A stretch of DNA of 64,000 nucleotides from positions 744,001-808,000 of the forward strand of contig NZ_JBCDNA010000001.1 of the NCBI RefSeq assembly GCF_038433205.1, written 5' to 3'. Of this stretch, positions 26,254 through 34,200 are shown one piece after another; positions within the stretch are counted from its first letter, which is position 1, and each line of letters opens with the position of its first letter. The translations under genes were made by a program, and so were the position numbers. The notes beneath the pieces are model-generated. The model ran no database searches. It saw only the letters and a list, made by a program, of their open reading frames with translations, and was not told the DNA's origin. Source of the DNA: Lutimonas vermicola. GTDB lineage: Bacteria; Bacteroidota; Bacteroidia; Flavobacteriales; Flavobacteriaceae.

Positions 26254-26322
26254 TCATCCAAATGTTGAAAAACTCAATATAACGAACAACAATAAAAACA
26301 ATATTATCTTTACCTTTTTCAT
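26254..26322 (-). pseudogene. Signal-peptide-only micro-ORF, probable gene relict
   Basis: ATG at 26322 encodes 22 residues of clean signal-peptide character (two Lys, a Leu/Ile/Phe core, then SFSTFG) and then TGA. A second stop follows six codons later. It could be the remnant of a secreted-protein gene or a small membrane peptide. No homologous body is visible downstream before the next gene at 26184. Confidence 0.35.
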
Positions 26323-26367
26323 AGCTCCAAAATTTATATTCCTTTAAACAATTTTCTTTTTCTAGCA

Positions 26368-27306
26368 CTACCATCTGGGACTTCCTCTGCGCGATTCAAA
26401 ATCATATCCCAGTGTCAACATATGAGTCCCTCCATGATTTAACTCATTTGCTTCATTAATATTGTATTGAAATGCATAACCAACGTAAAATTCTTTCTTT
26501 TTTAGCCCTAAAAGAGGCACAACTGCCAGAGGCTCAAAGCTTTGGTCATTTATAAAACGGGTACTAAACCCGGCCCAATAATACCCGTCATCGGTGTTTT
26601 TCTTGGCCTTGACGTTGATATCTGATGTCGATCTGCTATCACTTTCAAAATATTTAAAATACAATGAAGGTTCAATTTCCCAATCTCCCTGGCTTAATTC
26701 AAATGTATATCCTGTATAGATATAATAATTCCTCAATTTCACCGGTTCGGATTCGTCAAATGCCTTGGTGTTTTTATTCAAAATATTTGCTGCATTAAAA
26801 CTAAAATAGAACCCTTCCAGTTTGTAAAGAACTGCGGCGTCAAAGTTCGAATTATGCGATGAAATATCTGCTCCAATGTTAGGATCGTCATTCGGATTGT
26901 CAAAATCTGAAACATCAATTTTAAACTGTGTAAATTTGTAAGACAGTCCAAATGAAATATACTGTGCATTGGCAGCATTGATCGTGAGGTGATGCGCGAA
27001 CGACAATTGCCCGCCAATTTGCGACGTATTCCCATTTTTATCAAGATAAATCACCCCTCCTAATCCTGAACGTTCCAAAATATGGGCGTCATACGACAAG
27101 GTCTGCGTATTTGGTGCATCACTCAATCCTACCCATTGGAAAGCACTGGTCAATCTCAATCGGTTCATTTCACTGTCTCCAGCATAAGCCGGAGAAATCA
27201 AAAACGGATTCTCCACTAAATATTGAGTATAGGGGGTCAACTTAAACTCTTGAGCGTTGGTCCACCCTGTAACAAACAATATGATAACTATGATTATTTT
27301 TTTCAT
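26368..27306 (-). CDS. Type IX secretion outer-membrane protein, PorP/SprF family
   Basis: 312 residues with a signal peptide (MKKIIIVIILFVTGWTNAQ). The family start FKLTPYTQYLVENPFLISPAYAG and the beta-barrel pattern of alternating aromatic strands up to the final HMLTLGYDFE are typical of PorP/SprF proteins. These outer-membrane proteins help secrete or anchor partner proteins with type B sorting domains. The partner is surely the 1063-residue gene six bases upstream (27313), which has that domain. Confidence 0.92.
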   Translation of the reverse strand: MKKIIIVIILFVTGWTNAQEFKLTPYTQYLVENPFLISPAYAGDSEMNRLRLTSAFQWVGLSDAPNTQTLSYDAHILERSGLGGVIYLDKNGNTSQIGGQLSFAHHLTINAANAQYISFGLSYKFTQFKIDVSDFDNPNDDPNIGADISSHNSNFDAAVLYKLEGFYFSFNAANILNKNTKAFDESEPVKLRNYYIYTGYTFELSQGDWEIEPSLYFKYFESDSRSTSDINVKAKKNTDDGYYWAGFSTRFINDQSFEPLAVVPLLGLKKKEFYVGYAFQYNINEANELNHGGTHMLTLGYDFESRRGSPRW

Positions 27307-27312
27307 AATATA

Positions 27313-30300
27313 TTATCTAACTAAGCTGAAATTCCCTTTAAATTCTCTGTTGTCTGAAGATTCATTCAAACGAACTATGTACCAATAATCCCCACTTGGA
27401 AGAGGTTTACTTTTATAACTTCCATCCCAGCTACTGGTATTACCATCATAACTTGCTATCAATCTTTGGTATCTGTCAAATATCTTCACAGTTATTTTCG
27501 GATAGGTCTCAATATTAATTGGATACCAGGTATCATTGATGCCATCTCCCTGCGGCGTGAAAAAGTCTGGTATTTCGATATCAAGGAATTCTAAAAAGAC
27601 CGTTTTTTCCTGAATACATCCTCGTTGGTCTTTAACGTAAAATTTATAATCCCTTGATTCCCTGATTGTATTAAGGTCCAGGGTGTTATTGGCCCCAAAA
27701 TCATCATCAGAGTCAATACTGTACTCATAATCAGGTCTGCCACCACTTGCAACGATCGCATATTCATTGACGTCGGTCTCCACGATATCAAATGTAATCG
27801 GGGTATATTCCTCTATAACAACTTCAACGGGTATATCGGTACAACCATATTCCTTATGCGTCACAGAAACCATGTGTTTTCCCTTGGAGACGTTCTCAAA
27901 AATCCCTGATTCCTGGGTAAGATTGCCATCCAAAGTATAGGTTACATCATTCTGATAGATTGGGTCAACAGATGCAGTGATTATATTACTGGCTCCCTCA
28001 CATGTAAAATCTGTATCTGCTTTTAATTCCAAATAGATCAATTGCTCTATTTCTACTGATTTTTGCGAAATACAAGTATGGAAAGGGTTTTCTTTCTTAA
28101 CCCATAGGTCATATGTGCCTTTTTCCAATCCTGTAAAACTCGGGTTTGCTTTAAAATTAGTTCCATCCAGACTAAAGGTTACATTATAGCCCTGGTTATT
28201 GGTAAGGTCAATATTAACCCTTCCATCTTTTTCACCAACGCAAATTACATCCTCCAGTGAGATCCTGTATTCTATCTCAGGGTCGAATCCTACGTCAACA
28301 CTGGTAACTGAAGTACAGCCATTGGCATCTCTAACTGTTATATCATAGCTTCCTTCTGTTGCTACAAAAAATTCATTTTCAAGCTGATAATTTTGCCCTC
28401 CGTCAATGCTGTAATCATATGGTGGTGTTCCTCCTGCTCCTAAAGCTTCAAGGCCTCCGTTCATGATCTCTCCATTACAGGTCGTAATATTGTATAATTT
28501 GGTTGAAGTTGATGTCAGCAAGGTAGGTTCACTGATCGAAAAAGTCGAAACATCAAAACAACCGTCGGCGTTGGTTGACCTTACTTCGTAATTACCAATA
28601 TCCAAATTGGTAAAAACATGTGAGTTATTGGTTTTAACAATAGAGTTTACCACACTTCCATTTTGAAAAATTTCAAAAGTATAGGATGGAGAATCTTCGT
28701 TAATCGTGATTTCAACATTGCCATTACTGTCTTTACACAATGCATCCGAAGGGGTAACTGTTACATCAAGACCCAAAACAGTAACTGTTCTTATGGTCTC
28801 TGTACACCCTGTTCTTCTTTGAGTGGCTGTGTACACACCTGCACCTGTCACCGTAACGTCCTTGGTATTGCTAATGACATTTCCGGCTTCATCGGTCCAT
28901 ATATAAGTATCATAACCTTCATCTCCGGTAAACGACAGGGTATTGTTACAGAAAAACAGTTCACTGTCAAATGAACACGAACTGGTGTCAACAAACAGAT
29001 CCATGGATCCAACGTTACCAAGTCCACAACCATTGATACCATTCAATCCCGGTTGTCCGGAAACATTTTGTCCTGATGTTTCACCATCATAATAAGACGA
29101 TATACTGTTTTCCAACAGGTTTGTACAGGCATCGGAATAATCAAAACATTCGTTTGAAGCCGTTACCTGATAGCGAATACTATGAGATGTTGAAAGTGAT
29201 TTACGTTCAACAAGTGAATTATCCACGTTAAATCTCAATTCTCTTGAAGCCTGGTTAAATGTGTACGTCACTCCGGCCGGAAGAACTATAGAGCTTTCAT
29301 CCAGGGTCACGTTTATGGGTAATGTATTTAGTATATACGTATTTTGGGCATTATCGGTTCCTATATTTTGAAAATCTATATTATACCAGACAGTTGATCC
29401 CAGTGGTACCGGTGATTGATGTGTAATGCGGTTATTAGATGTGTCTTCAACGCTCGTGATCACCTGAAGATTAGGTTCTATGATATTAATGGCAAAAGTG
29501 TTTAAAAAGGTATAAATCCAGTCATTCCCATCATTACTGCTTACTCTAACGGTAGCTCCTGTTTCACCATTTCCAATTAAAGAGTTTCCTGGATTCAAAT
29601 CTGTTAAATTTAATAATTTCTGATCCCATCCAAGGTTGTTAGTACTATTCAAATTTCGGTTCATAACGTGCTCACCGTCCTTAGTAATTTTACTGTTAAA
29701 AAAATTATTAATATCGTTTTCATTATCATAAAGTGCTGTAAATCCAGCATTACCATCAGATTTAAAAAGAAGTTGGTCCCCATACCAACCTAAATCACCT
29801 TCAAGAGCAACAACGCCAACTCTTCCTTCTACAGGACCAGAAGGCGGTGTTGTAAAACCTGAATATGAAAAGTCTACAACATCATTTGGTGCATCAGTTA
29901 CGGCAGAAAACCCGTCAAACGTAGAAATATATTTTCTTGATTCCGTCGGATCTTCATATACAATTACCAAAGACCAACCTGCTGATAGGTTATAGCCTTG
30001 TGTTGAACTTACGTTAGCAACAAAGTATTCTCCTGACGGATTATTCAAATTACTTAGAAGACTTGTTACATCCTTATAATATATTCGATCTATGGCTACA
30101 TCGGCCTGCAAGTCTTGGTAATTTCCACCTGGGACTTTAAATTTGACCTCTGAAGGAGATGGTGTCGCAGGTGAAAAATATGCTCCCCAATATAATCCGG
30201 CATAAACCACCCTGTTACACGTGTTTGTCGAAAAGGAGGCACTACTTGAGTTAAAAGTTGAGGCATCATTGTCAATATCAATAAAGACCATATCAATAAA

Positions 30301-30504
30301 GTTGTTTTGAGTATCTCCGTTGTAGGGAGTATCAACCGACTCTCCTAAAATTGAATTACCAATAATAGTAAGGTCACCGTTGATCCCGGCTGTCTCATAC
30401 CTTTTTACAAAGGGTACGGTGGTTTGGGCTAACCCGGTGAAAGCCGTCATACAAAAAGCAAGAAATAAAAGCCTTAGGAAGTTGGTTTGACTATCTGTTT
30501 TCAT
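27313..30504 (-). CDS. Large secreted protein with type B (gliding-associated) T9SS C-terminal domain
   Basis: 1063 residues. Signal peptide 1-27 (ends TGLAQ). The first 340 or so residues form an unfamiliar N-terminal beta domain; at 345-450 there is a DUF11-like domain with PLGSTVWYNIDFQNIGTDNAQ. Several SprB-like or PKD-like repeats follow (repeated GCxDV/ITVRDANGC motifs, about 590-960). The last 80 residues are the type B sorting domain: IPDFFTPQGDGINDTWYPIN, KITVKIFDRYQRLIASYDG, SGDYWYIVRL, ending FSLVR. It should be exported by the type IX system and kept at the surface, perhaps as an adhesin. Its PorP/SprF partner lies six bases downstream. Confidence 0.9.
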   Translation of the reverse strand: MKTDSQTNFLRLLFLAFCMTAFTGLAQTTVPFVKRYETAGINGDLTIIGNSILGESVDTPYNGDTQNNFIDMVFIDIDNDASTFNSSSASFSTNTCNRVVYAGLYWGAYFSPATPSPSEVKFKVPGGNYQDLQADVAIDRIYYKDVTSLLSNLNNPSGEYFVANVSSTQGYNLSAGWSLVIVYEDPTESRKYISTFDGFSAVTDAPNDVVDFSYSGFTTPPSGPVEGRVGVVALEGDLGWYGDQLLFKSDGNAGFTALYDNENDINNFFNSKITKDGEHVMNRNLNSTNNLGWDQKLLNLTDLNPGNSLIGNGETGATVRVSSNDGNDWIYTFLNTFAINIIEPNLQVITSVEDTSNNRITHQSPVPLGSTVWYNIDFQNIGTDNAQNTYILNTLPINVTLDESSIVLPAGVTYTFNQASRELRFNVDNSLVERKSLSTSHSIRYQVTASNECFDYSDACTNLLENSISSYYDGETSGQNVSGQPGLNGINGCGLGNVGSMDLFVDTSSCSFDSELFFCNNTLSFTGDEGYDTYIWTDEAGNVISNTKDVTVTGAGVYTATQRRTGCTETIRTVTVLGLDVTVTPSDALCKDSNGNVEITINEDSPSYTFEIFQNGSVVNSIVKTNNSHVFTNLDIGNYEVRSTNADGCFDVSTFSISEPTLLTSTSTKLYNITTCNGEIMNGGLEALGAGGTPPYDYSIDGGQNYQLENEFFVATEGSYDITVRDANGCTSVTSVDVGFDPEIEYRISLEDVICVGEKDGRVNIDLTNNQGYNVTFSLDGTNFKANPSFTGLEKGTYDLWVKKENPFHTCISQKSVEIEQLIYLELKADTDFTCEGASNIITASVDPIYQNDVTYTLDGNLTQESGIFENVSKGKHMVSVTHKEYGCTDIPVEVVIEEYTPITFDIVETDVNEYAIVASGGRPDYEYSIDSDDDFGANNTLDLNTIRESRDYKFYVKDQRGCIQEKTVFLEFLDIEIPDFFTPQGDGINDTWYPINIETYPKITVKIFDRYQRLIASYDGNTSSWDGSYKSKPLPSGDYWYIVRLNESSDNREFKGNFSLVR

Positions 30505-30818
30505 AACATTTATTTAATTAAACGATAACGTTGAAAAAAATAATGACAAAACAGGGAGAAGATTTATATCATTATAACATAACAAACAGAATAACACCAA
30601 AAAGTCCAATAAATTGTATGCAGGTCGCAGTTTTTTCAACTCTGGACATGTGATTGGAACTTTAGTAAGCGGTTTTTTTTATGATTCTATTGATTTACAG
30701 ATCTTTTCATTAATCGATATGGAGAAGTCTTTAAAGCCTTAAAAAAATAATTCTCAGTTGGCTTTTCTTCTTTAAAATGGTTAAATTTGATTAGTAATAA
30801 CCCCCTAACTTATAATTT
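30505..30818. other. Divergent intergenic region, 314 bases
   Basis: It separates the T9SS cargo gene (leftward) from the SYLF gene (rightward), so it should hold both promoters. It is AT-rich with T-runs; I see no full TTG-TAnnTTTG promoter, no RNA gene and no credible short gene. Confidence 0.5.
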
Positions 30819-31370
30819 ATGAAAACATTAAGTATTAAAAAACTCCGGGCCATAGCCTTAACTTTAATGATAAGTGCATCTATGGGCCTAAATGCTCAGG
30901 TTGGAGGCTGGAAAGCTGACCTGATCGAGAATTCTGAAAAAGCTTTAGCGACTATGATAGAAAGAGCTCCAAAACTTCAATCCTTCAAAGATAAATCTTA
31001 CGGCTATGCCGTGTTTCCAAAAGTGACCAAAGGAGCTGTTGGTATTGGCGGTGCCGGTGGGCAAGGAATCGTTTTTAAAAATCACGTTCCAACCGGGCAT
31101 TCTACTTTAAGCCAGGCGACCATTGGTTTTCAACTAGGTGGACAGCAATATATGGAAGTCATATTTTTTGAAAATGAAGAAGCTTATAAAAAATTCACCA
31201 ATAAGAAAGTGAAATTTGATGGTCAGGCTTCTGCAGTGGCGATCACAGCAGGTGCCTCCGTTGACGTGGCCTTTAAGGGCGGAATGGCTGTTTTCACTCA
31301 AACAAGAGGTGGACTGATGTATGAAGCGTCTATTGGCGGTCAGCATTTCTCATTTAAACCTAAGGAATAA
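30819..31370 (+). CDS. SYLF-domain (YSC84-like) lipid-binding secreted protein
   Basis: 183 residues with a signal peptide cut after MGLNAQ. The SYLF domain covers nearly all the mature protein: YGYAVFPKVTKGAVGIGGAGGQG at about 62-84 (conserved core), then ATIGFQLGGQQYMEVIFF and the C-terminal KGGMAVFTQTRGGLMYEASIGGQ. SYLF proteins bind phosphoinositides or other lipids in eukaryotes; the bacterial role is unclear. Monocistronic, with a shared terminator at 31392. Confidence 0.9.
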   Translation: MKTLSIKKLRAIALTLMISASMGLNAQVGGWKADLIENSEKALATMIERAPKLQSFKDKSYGYAVFPKVTKGAVGIGGAGGQGIVFKNHVPTGHSTLSQATIGFQLGGQQYMEVIFFENEEAYKKFTNKKVKFDGQASAVAITAGASVDVAFKGGMAVFTQTRGGLMYEASIGGQHFSFKPKE

Positions 31371-31391
31371 TTAAATATATATAACTATTTA

Positions 31392-31429
31392 AAAAATAAG
31401 GGTTTATATGTATATATTCCCTTATTTTT
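31392..31429 (+). terminator. Bidirectional terminator between SYLF and pssA genes
   Basis: AAAAATAAGGG pairs with CCCTTATTTTT around a 16-base AT-rich loop. T runs on both strands let it serve the SYLF gene (plus) and pssA (minus), whose stop lies within its right arm. Confidence 0.75.
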
Positions 31430-32174
31430 TTATCCTGTTCTCAATAACCGATAACAATACATAGAATAAAATTGTCAATGGAATGGCTACTGTTTGTAAA
31501 GTAAGTAACATGACAAGTGTACCTATTAGGAAAATGTATTTCGATTCATTTCCTTTAAACCCATAATTTTTAAATTTTAAGGAGAAAAGAGGGATTTCTG
31601 CATTCATCATATAACAGCCTGCTATTGTTATGGCCAGCAGGACATAAAAATTTTGTAGTAATTGGTGGAAAAATAATTGATCCGAATAATAAAGTATCAA
31701 CGGAAGAGAAACTACAAACATTGAAAACGCAGGAGTTGGTAAGCCTATAAATGAATTTGACTGCCTTTCATCAATATTAAAATTAGCCAGGCGGTAAGCG
31801 GCTGCTAAAGTGATCAACAGTCCGGTAAAAGGAAGAAAGTAATAATAAGTGTCCTGATAGTCACGCCAATCTCCAACTTCACAGCTTAACTCCATAAACC
31901 ACTGTCCCTTAGTAGCATATAGCATCAGTTGAAACATAACGATTCCTGGAACAACACCTGAGGTCACTACGTCTGCAAGTGAATCCAATTGTTTTCCCAG
32001 TTCACCCTCTACATTAAATTTTCTCGCGAAAAAGCCATCAAAAAAATCAAAAAAGATTCCCAAAAACACGAAAAGGGCAGCCAAAACGAGCTCATCAGTT
32101 GCCGCCATGATAACGGCTATCATACCTGAAAACAAATTCATCAGTGTAAACAGGTTTGGTATGTGCTTTTTCAT
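31422..32174 (-). CDS. pssA: CDP-alcohol phosphatidyltransferase, probable phosphatidylserine synthase
   Basis: 250 residues, six to seven membrane segments. The CDP-alcohol phosphotransferase motif is intact: DFFDGFFAR (about 43-51), then G and two Asp in ELGKQLDSLAD. The N-terminal IPNLFTLMNLFSG is typical of PssA. It makes phosphatidylserine from CDP-diacylglycerol and serine, the precursor of phosphatidylethanolamine. No decarboxylase gene is in the window. Specificity for serine is inferred from length and N-terminus. Confidence 0.87.
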   Translation of the reverse strand: MKKHIPNLFTLMNLFSGMIAVIMAATDELVLAALFVFLGIFFDFFDGFFARKFNVEGELGKQLDSLADVVTSGVVPGIVMFQLMLYATKGQWFMELSCEVGDWRDYQDTYYYFLPFTGLLITLAAAYRLANFNIDERQSNSFIGLPTPAFSMFVVSLPLILYYSDQLFFHQLLQNFYVLLAITIAGCYMMNAEIPLFSLKFKNYGFKGNESKYIFLIGTLVMLLTLQTVAIPLTILFYVLLSVIENRIKK

Positions 32175-32318
32175 TCTTTATCAGGTTTATGCCAAGTAAA
32201 AATAATAAATTAATGCACATAACAACTCTTAATTACTGTGTTAATAAAAATTTGAACTACTATTTCATTTTAATGGTGTAATTACTACTTTAGCACGGCT
32301 ACATAATCCGAAATCTTA

Positions 32319-34175
32319 ATGTCAGACCAAACTTCATATACAGAAGACAATATTCGTTCCCTAGACTGGAAGGAACATATCAGAATGCGTCCCGGTATGT
32401 ATATTGGAAAATTGGGAGATGGATCCGCTCCGGATGACGGTATTTATATCCTTATCAAAGAAGTGCTTGATAATTCTATTGATGAATATGTCATGGGAGC
32501 CGGCAAAACCATTGAGATTTCTGTAAAAAATAATCAGGTTTCCGTCCGGGATTTTGGAAGGGGCATTCCTTTGGGAAAGGTCGTCGACGTTGTTTCAAAA
32601 ATGAATACAGGAGGAAAATACGACTCAAAAGCTTTTAAGAAATCCGTTGGCCTGAACGGGGTTGGAACCAAGGCGGTTAATGCATTGTCTTCTTATTTTA
32701 AAGTTCAGTCTATACGCGACAATCTCACGAAGATCGCTGAATTTGAACAAGGAAACCTTGTGAATGAGTCGGCTCAGGAAGCCTCCAGTTTGAGAAAGGG
32801 AACCAAAGTTTCCTTTGTTCCCGACAGGGAGATATTTCCACATTACAAATTCAGGAATGAATATGTAGTGAAAATGATCAAAAACTATGTATACCTCAAT
32901 ACAGGACTTACCATCATGTTTAACGGAGAAAAATACCGCTCTGAGCATGGTTTAAAAGACCTGCTAAATGAAAACATCTCCGAAGAATCCAAACTCTTTC
33001 CCATCATCCATTTGATGGAAGATGATATTGAAATTGCGCTTACCTATAGTAAATCTCAATATAGCGAAGAATACCACTCCTTTGTAAACGGTCAACATAC
33101 CACCCAGGGAGGGACACATCAAAACGCTTTCAGAGAAGCCATCGTGAAGACGATCCGAGAATTTTTCGGGAAAAATTTTGACGCTTCTGATATTCGGAAA
33201 TCGATTGTATGTGCCATCAGTATCAAGGTAATGGAACCTATTTTCGAGAGTCAGACCAAAACAAAATTAGGATCTACCGAAATGGGAGGGGATTTGCCTA
33301 CGGTAAGAACCTTTATCAATGATTTTGTTAAAAGACGCCTGGATAATTATCTGCACAGAAATCCTGAGACCGCAGAACGTATACAGAGAAAAATCGTACA
33401 GGCTGAAAAGGAACGCAAGGAACTCTCAGGTATTAGAAAAATTGCAAGGGAAAGGGCTAAAAAAGCGAGCCTTCACAATAAGAAATTACGGGATTGCCGC
33501 ATTCATTTAAGCGATATGAAGAAAAATAATCGCCTGGAAAGCACCTTGTTTATTACCGAGGGAGATTCTGCGAGTGGTTCGATTACAAAATCCAGGAATG
33601 TCAATACCCAGGCTGTGTTTAGTTTAAAAGGAAAACCCTTGAATTCATATGGTCTAAGTAAAAAAATCGTTTATGAAAATGAAGAATTCAACTTGCTTCA
33701 GGCCGCGCTTGACATAGAAGATGGAATTGAAAACCTGCGTTACAACAATATTGTTATTGCCACTGATGCCGATGTTGACGGTATGCATATCAGGTTATTA
33801 CTGATCACATTTTTCCTTCAATTTTTCCCTGAAGTGATCAAGGAAGGGCATTTATATATTTTAGACACACCCCTTTTCAGGGTGAGGGACAAAAAGGAAA
33901 CGCATTATTGCTATTCTGACAAAGAAAAACAAAAGGCCATGAATCAATTGCGCGGCAAACCTGAAGTAACCCGATTCAAGGGACTTGGAGAAATATCACC
34001 CAACGAATTTGTTCATTTTATCGGCAAAGACATCCGGCTCGACCCCGTCATGCTCAATAAGGAAACTTCAATTGAAAAATTGCTTGAATTTTACATGGGA
34101 AAAAACACTCCTGAAAGACAAAAATTCATTATCAACAACCTCAAGGTCGAATTGGACCTGATCGAGGAGGTATAA
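32319..34175 (+). CDS. parE: DNA topoisomerase IV subunit B
   Basis: 618 residues. GHKL ATPase: RMRPGMYIG near 24, EVLDNSIDEY, GRGIPLGKV, GLNGVGTKAVNAL. TOPRIM domain: EGDSASGS at 414-421 and DADVDGMHIRLLL near 483. The C-terminus ends GKNTPERQKFI. It is shorter than GyrB and is directly followed by parC, which identifies it as topoisomerase IV. It decatenates replicated chromosomes. 25 bases separate it from parC. Confidence 0.95.
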   Translation: MSDQTSYTEDNIRSLDWKEHIRMRPGMYIGKLGDGSAPDDGIYILIKEVLDNSIDEYVMGAGKTIEISVKNNQVSVRDFGRGIPLGKVVDVVSKMNTGGKYDSKAFKKSVGLNGVGTKAVNALSSYFKVQSIRDNLTKIAEFEQGNLVNESAQEASSLRKGTKVSFVPDREIFPHYKFRNEYVVKMIKNYVYLNTGLTIMFNGEKYRSEHGLKDLLNENISEESKLFPIIHLMEDDIEIALTYSKSQYSEEYHSFVNGQHTTQGGTHQNAFREAIVKTIREFFGKNFDASDIRKSIVCAISIKVMEPIFESQTKTKLGSTEMGGDLPTVRTFINDFVKRRLDNYLHRNPETAERIQRKIVQAEKERKELSGIRKIARERAKKASLHNKKLRDCRIHLSDMKKNNRLESTLFITEGDSASGSITKSRNVNTQAVFSLKGKPLNSYGLSKKIVYENEEFNLLQAALDIEDGIENLRYNNIVIATDADVDGMHIRLLLITFFLQFFPEVIKEGHLYILDTPLFRVRDKKETHYCYSDKEKQKAMNQLRGKPEVTRFKGLGEISPNEFVHFIGKDIRLDPVMLNKETSIEKLLEFYMGKNTPERQKFIINNLKVELDLIEEV

Positions 34176-34200
34176 ATTAATATCGGTACAGTAAACATCA

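Noticed and set aside
26186..26374. 62-residue minus-strand frame between the small secreted protein and the PorP gene
   Set aside because: It overlaps the PorP gene end, has no recognisable features, and the other frame in the same stretch contains a better signal-peptide-like sequence.
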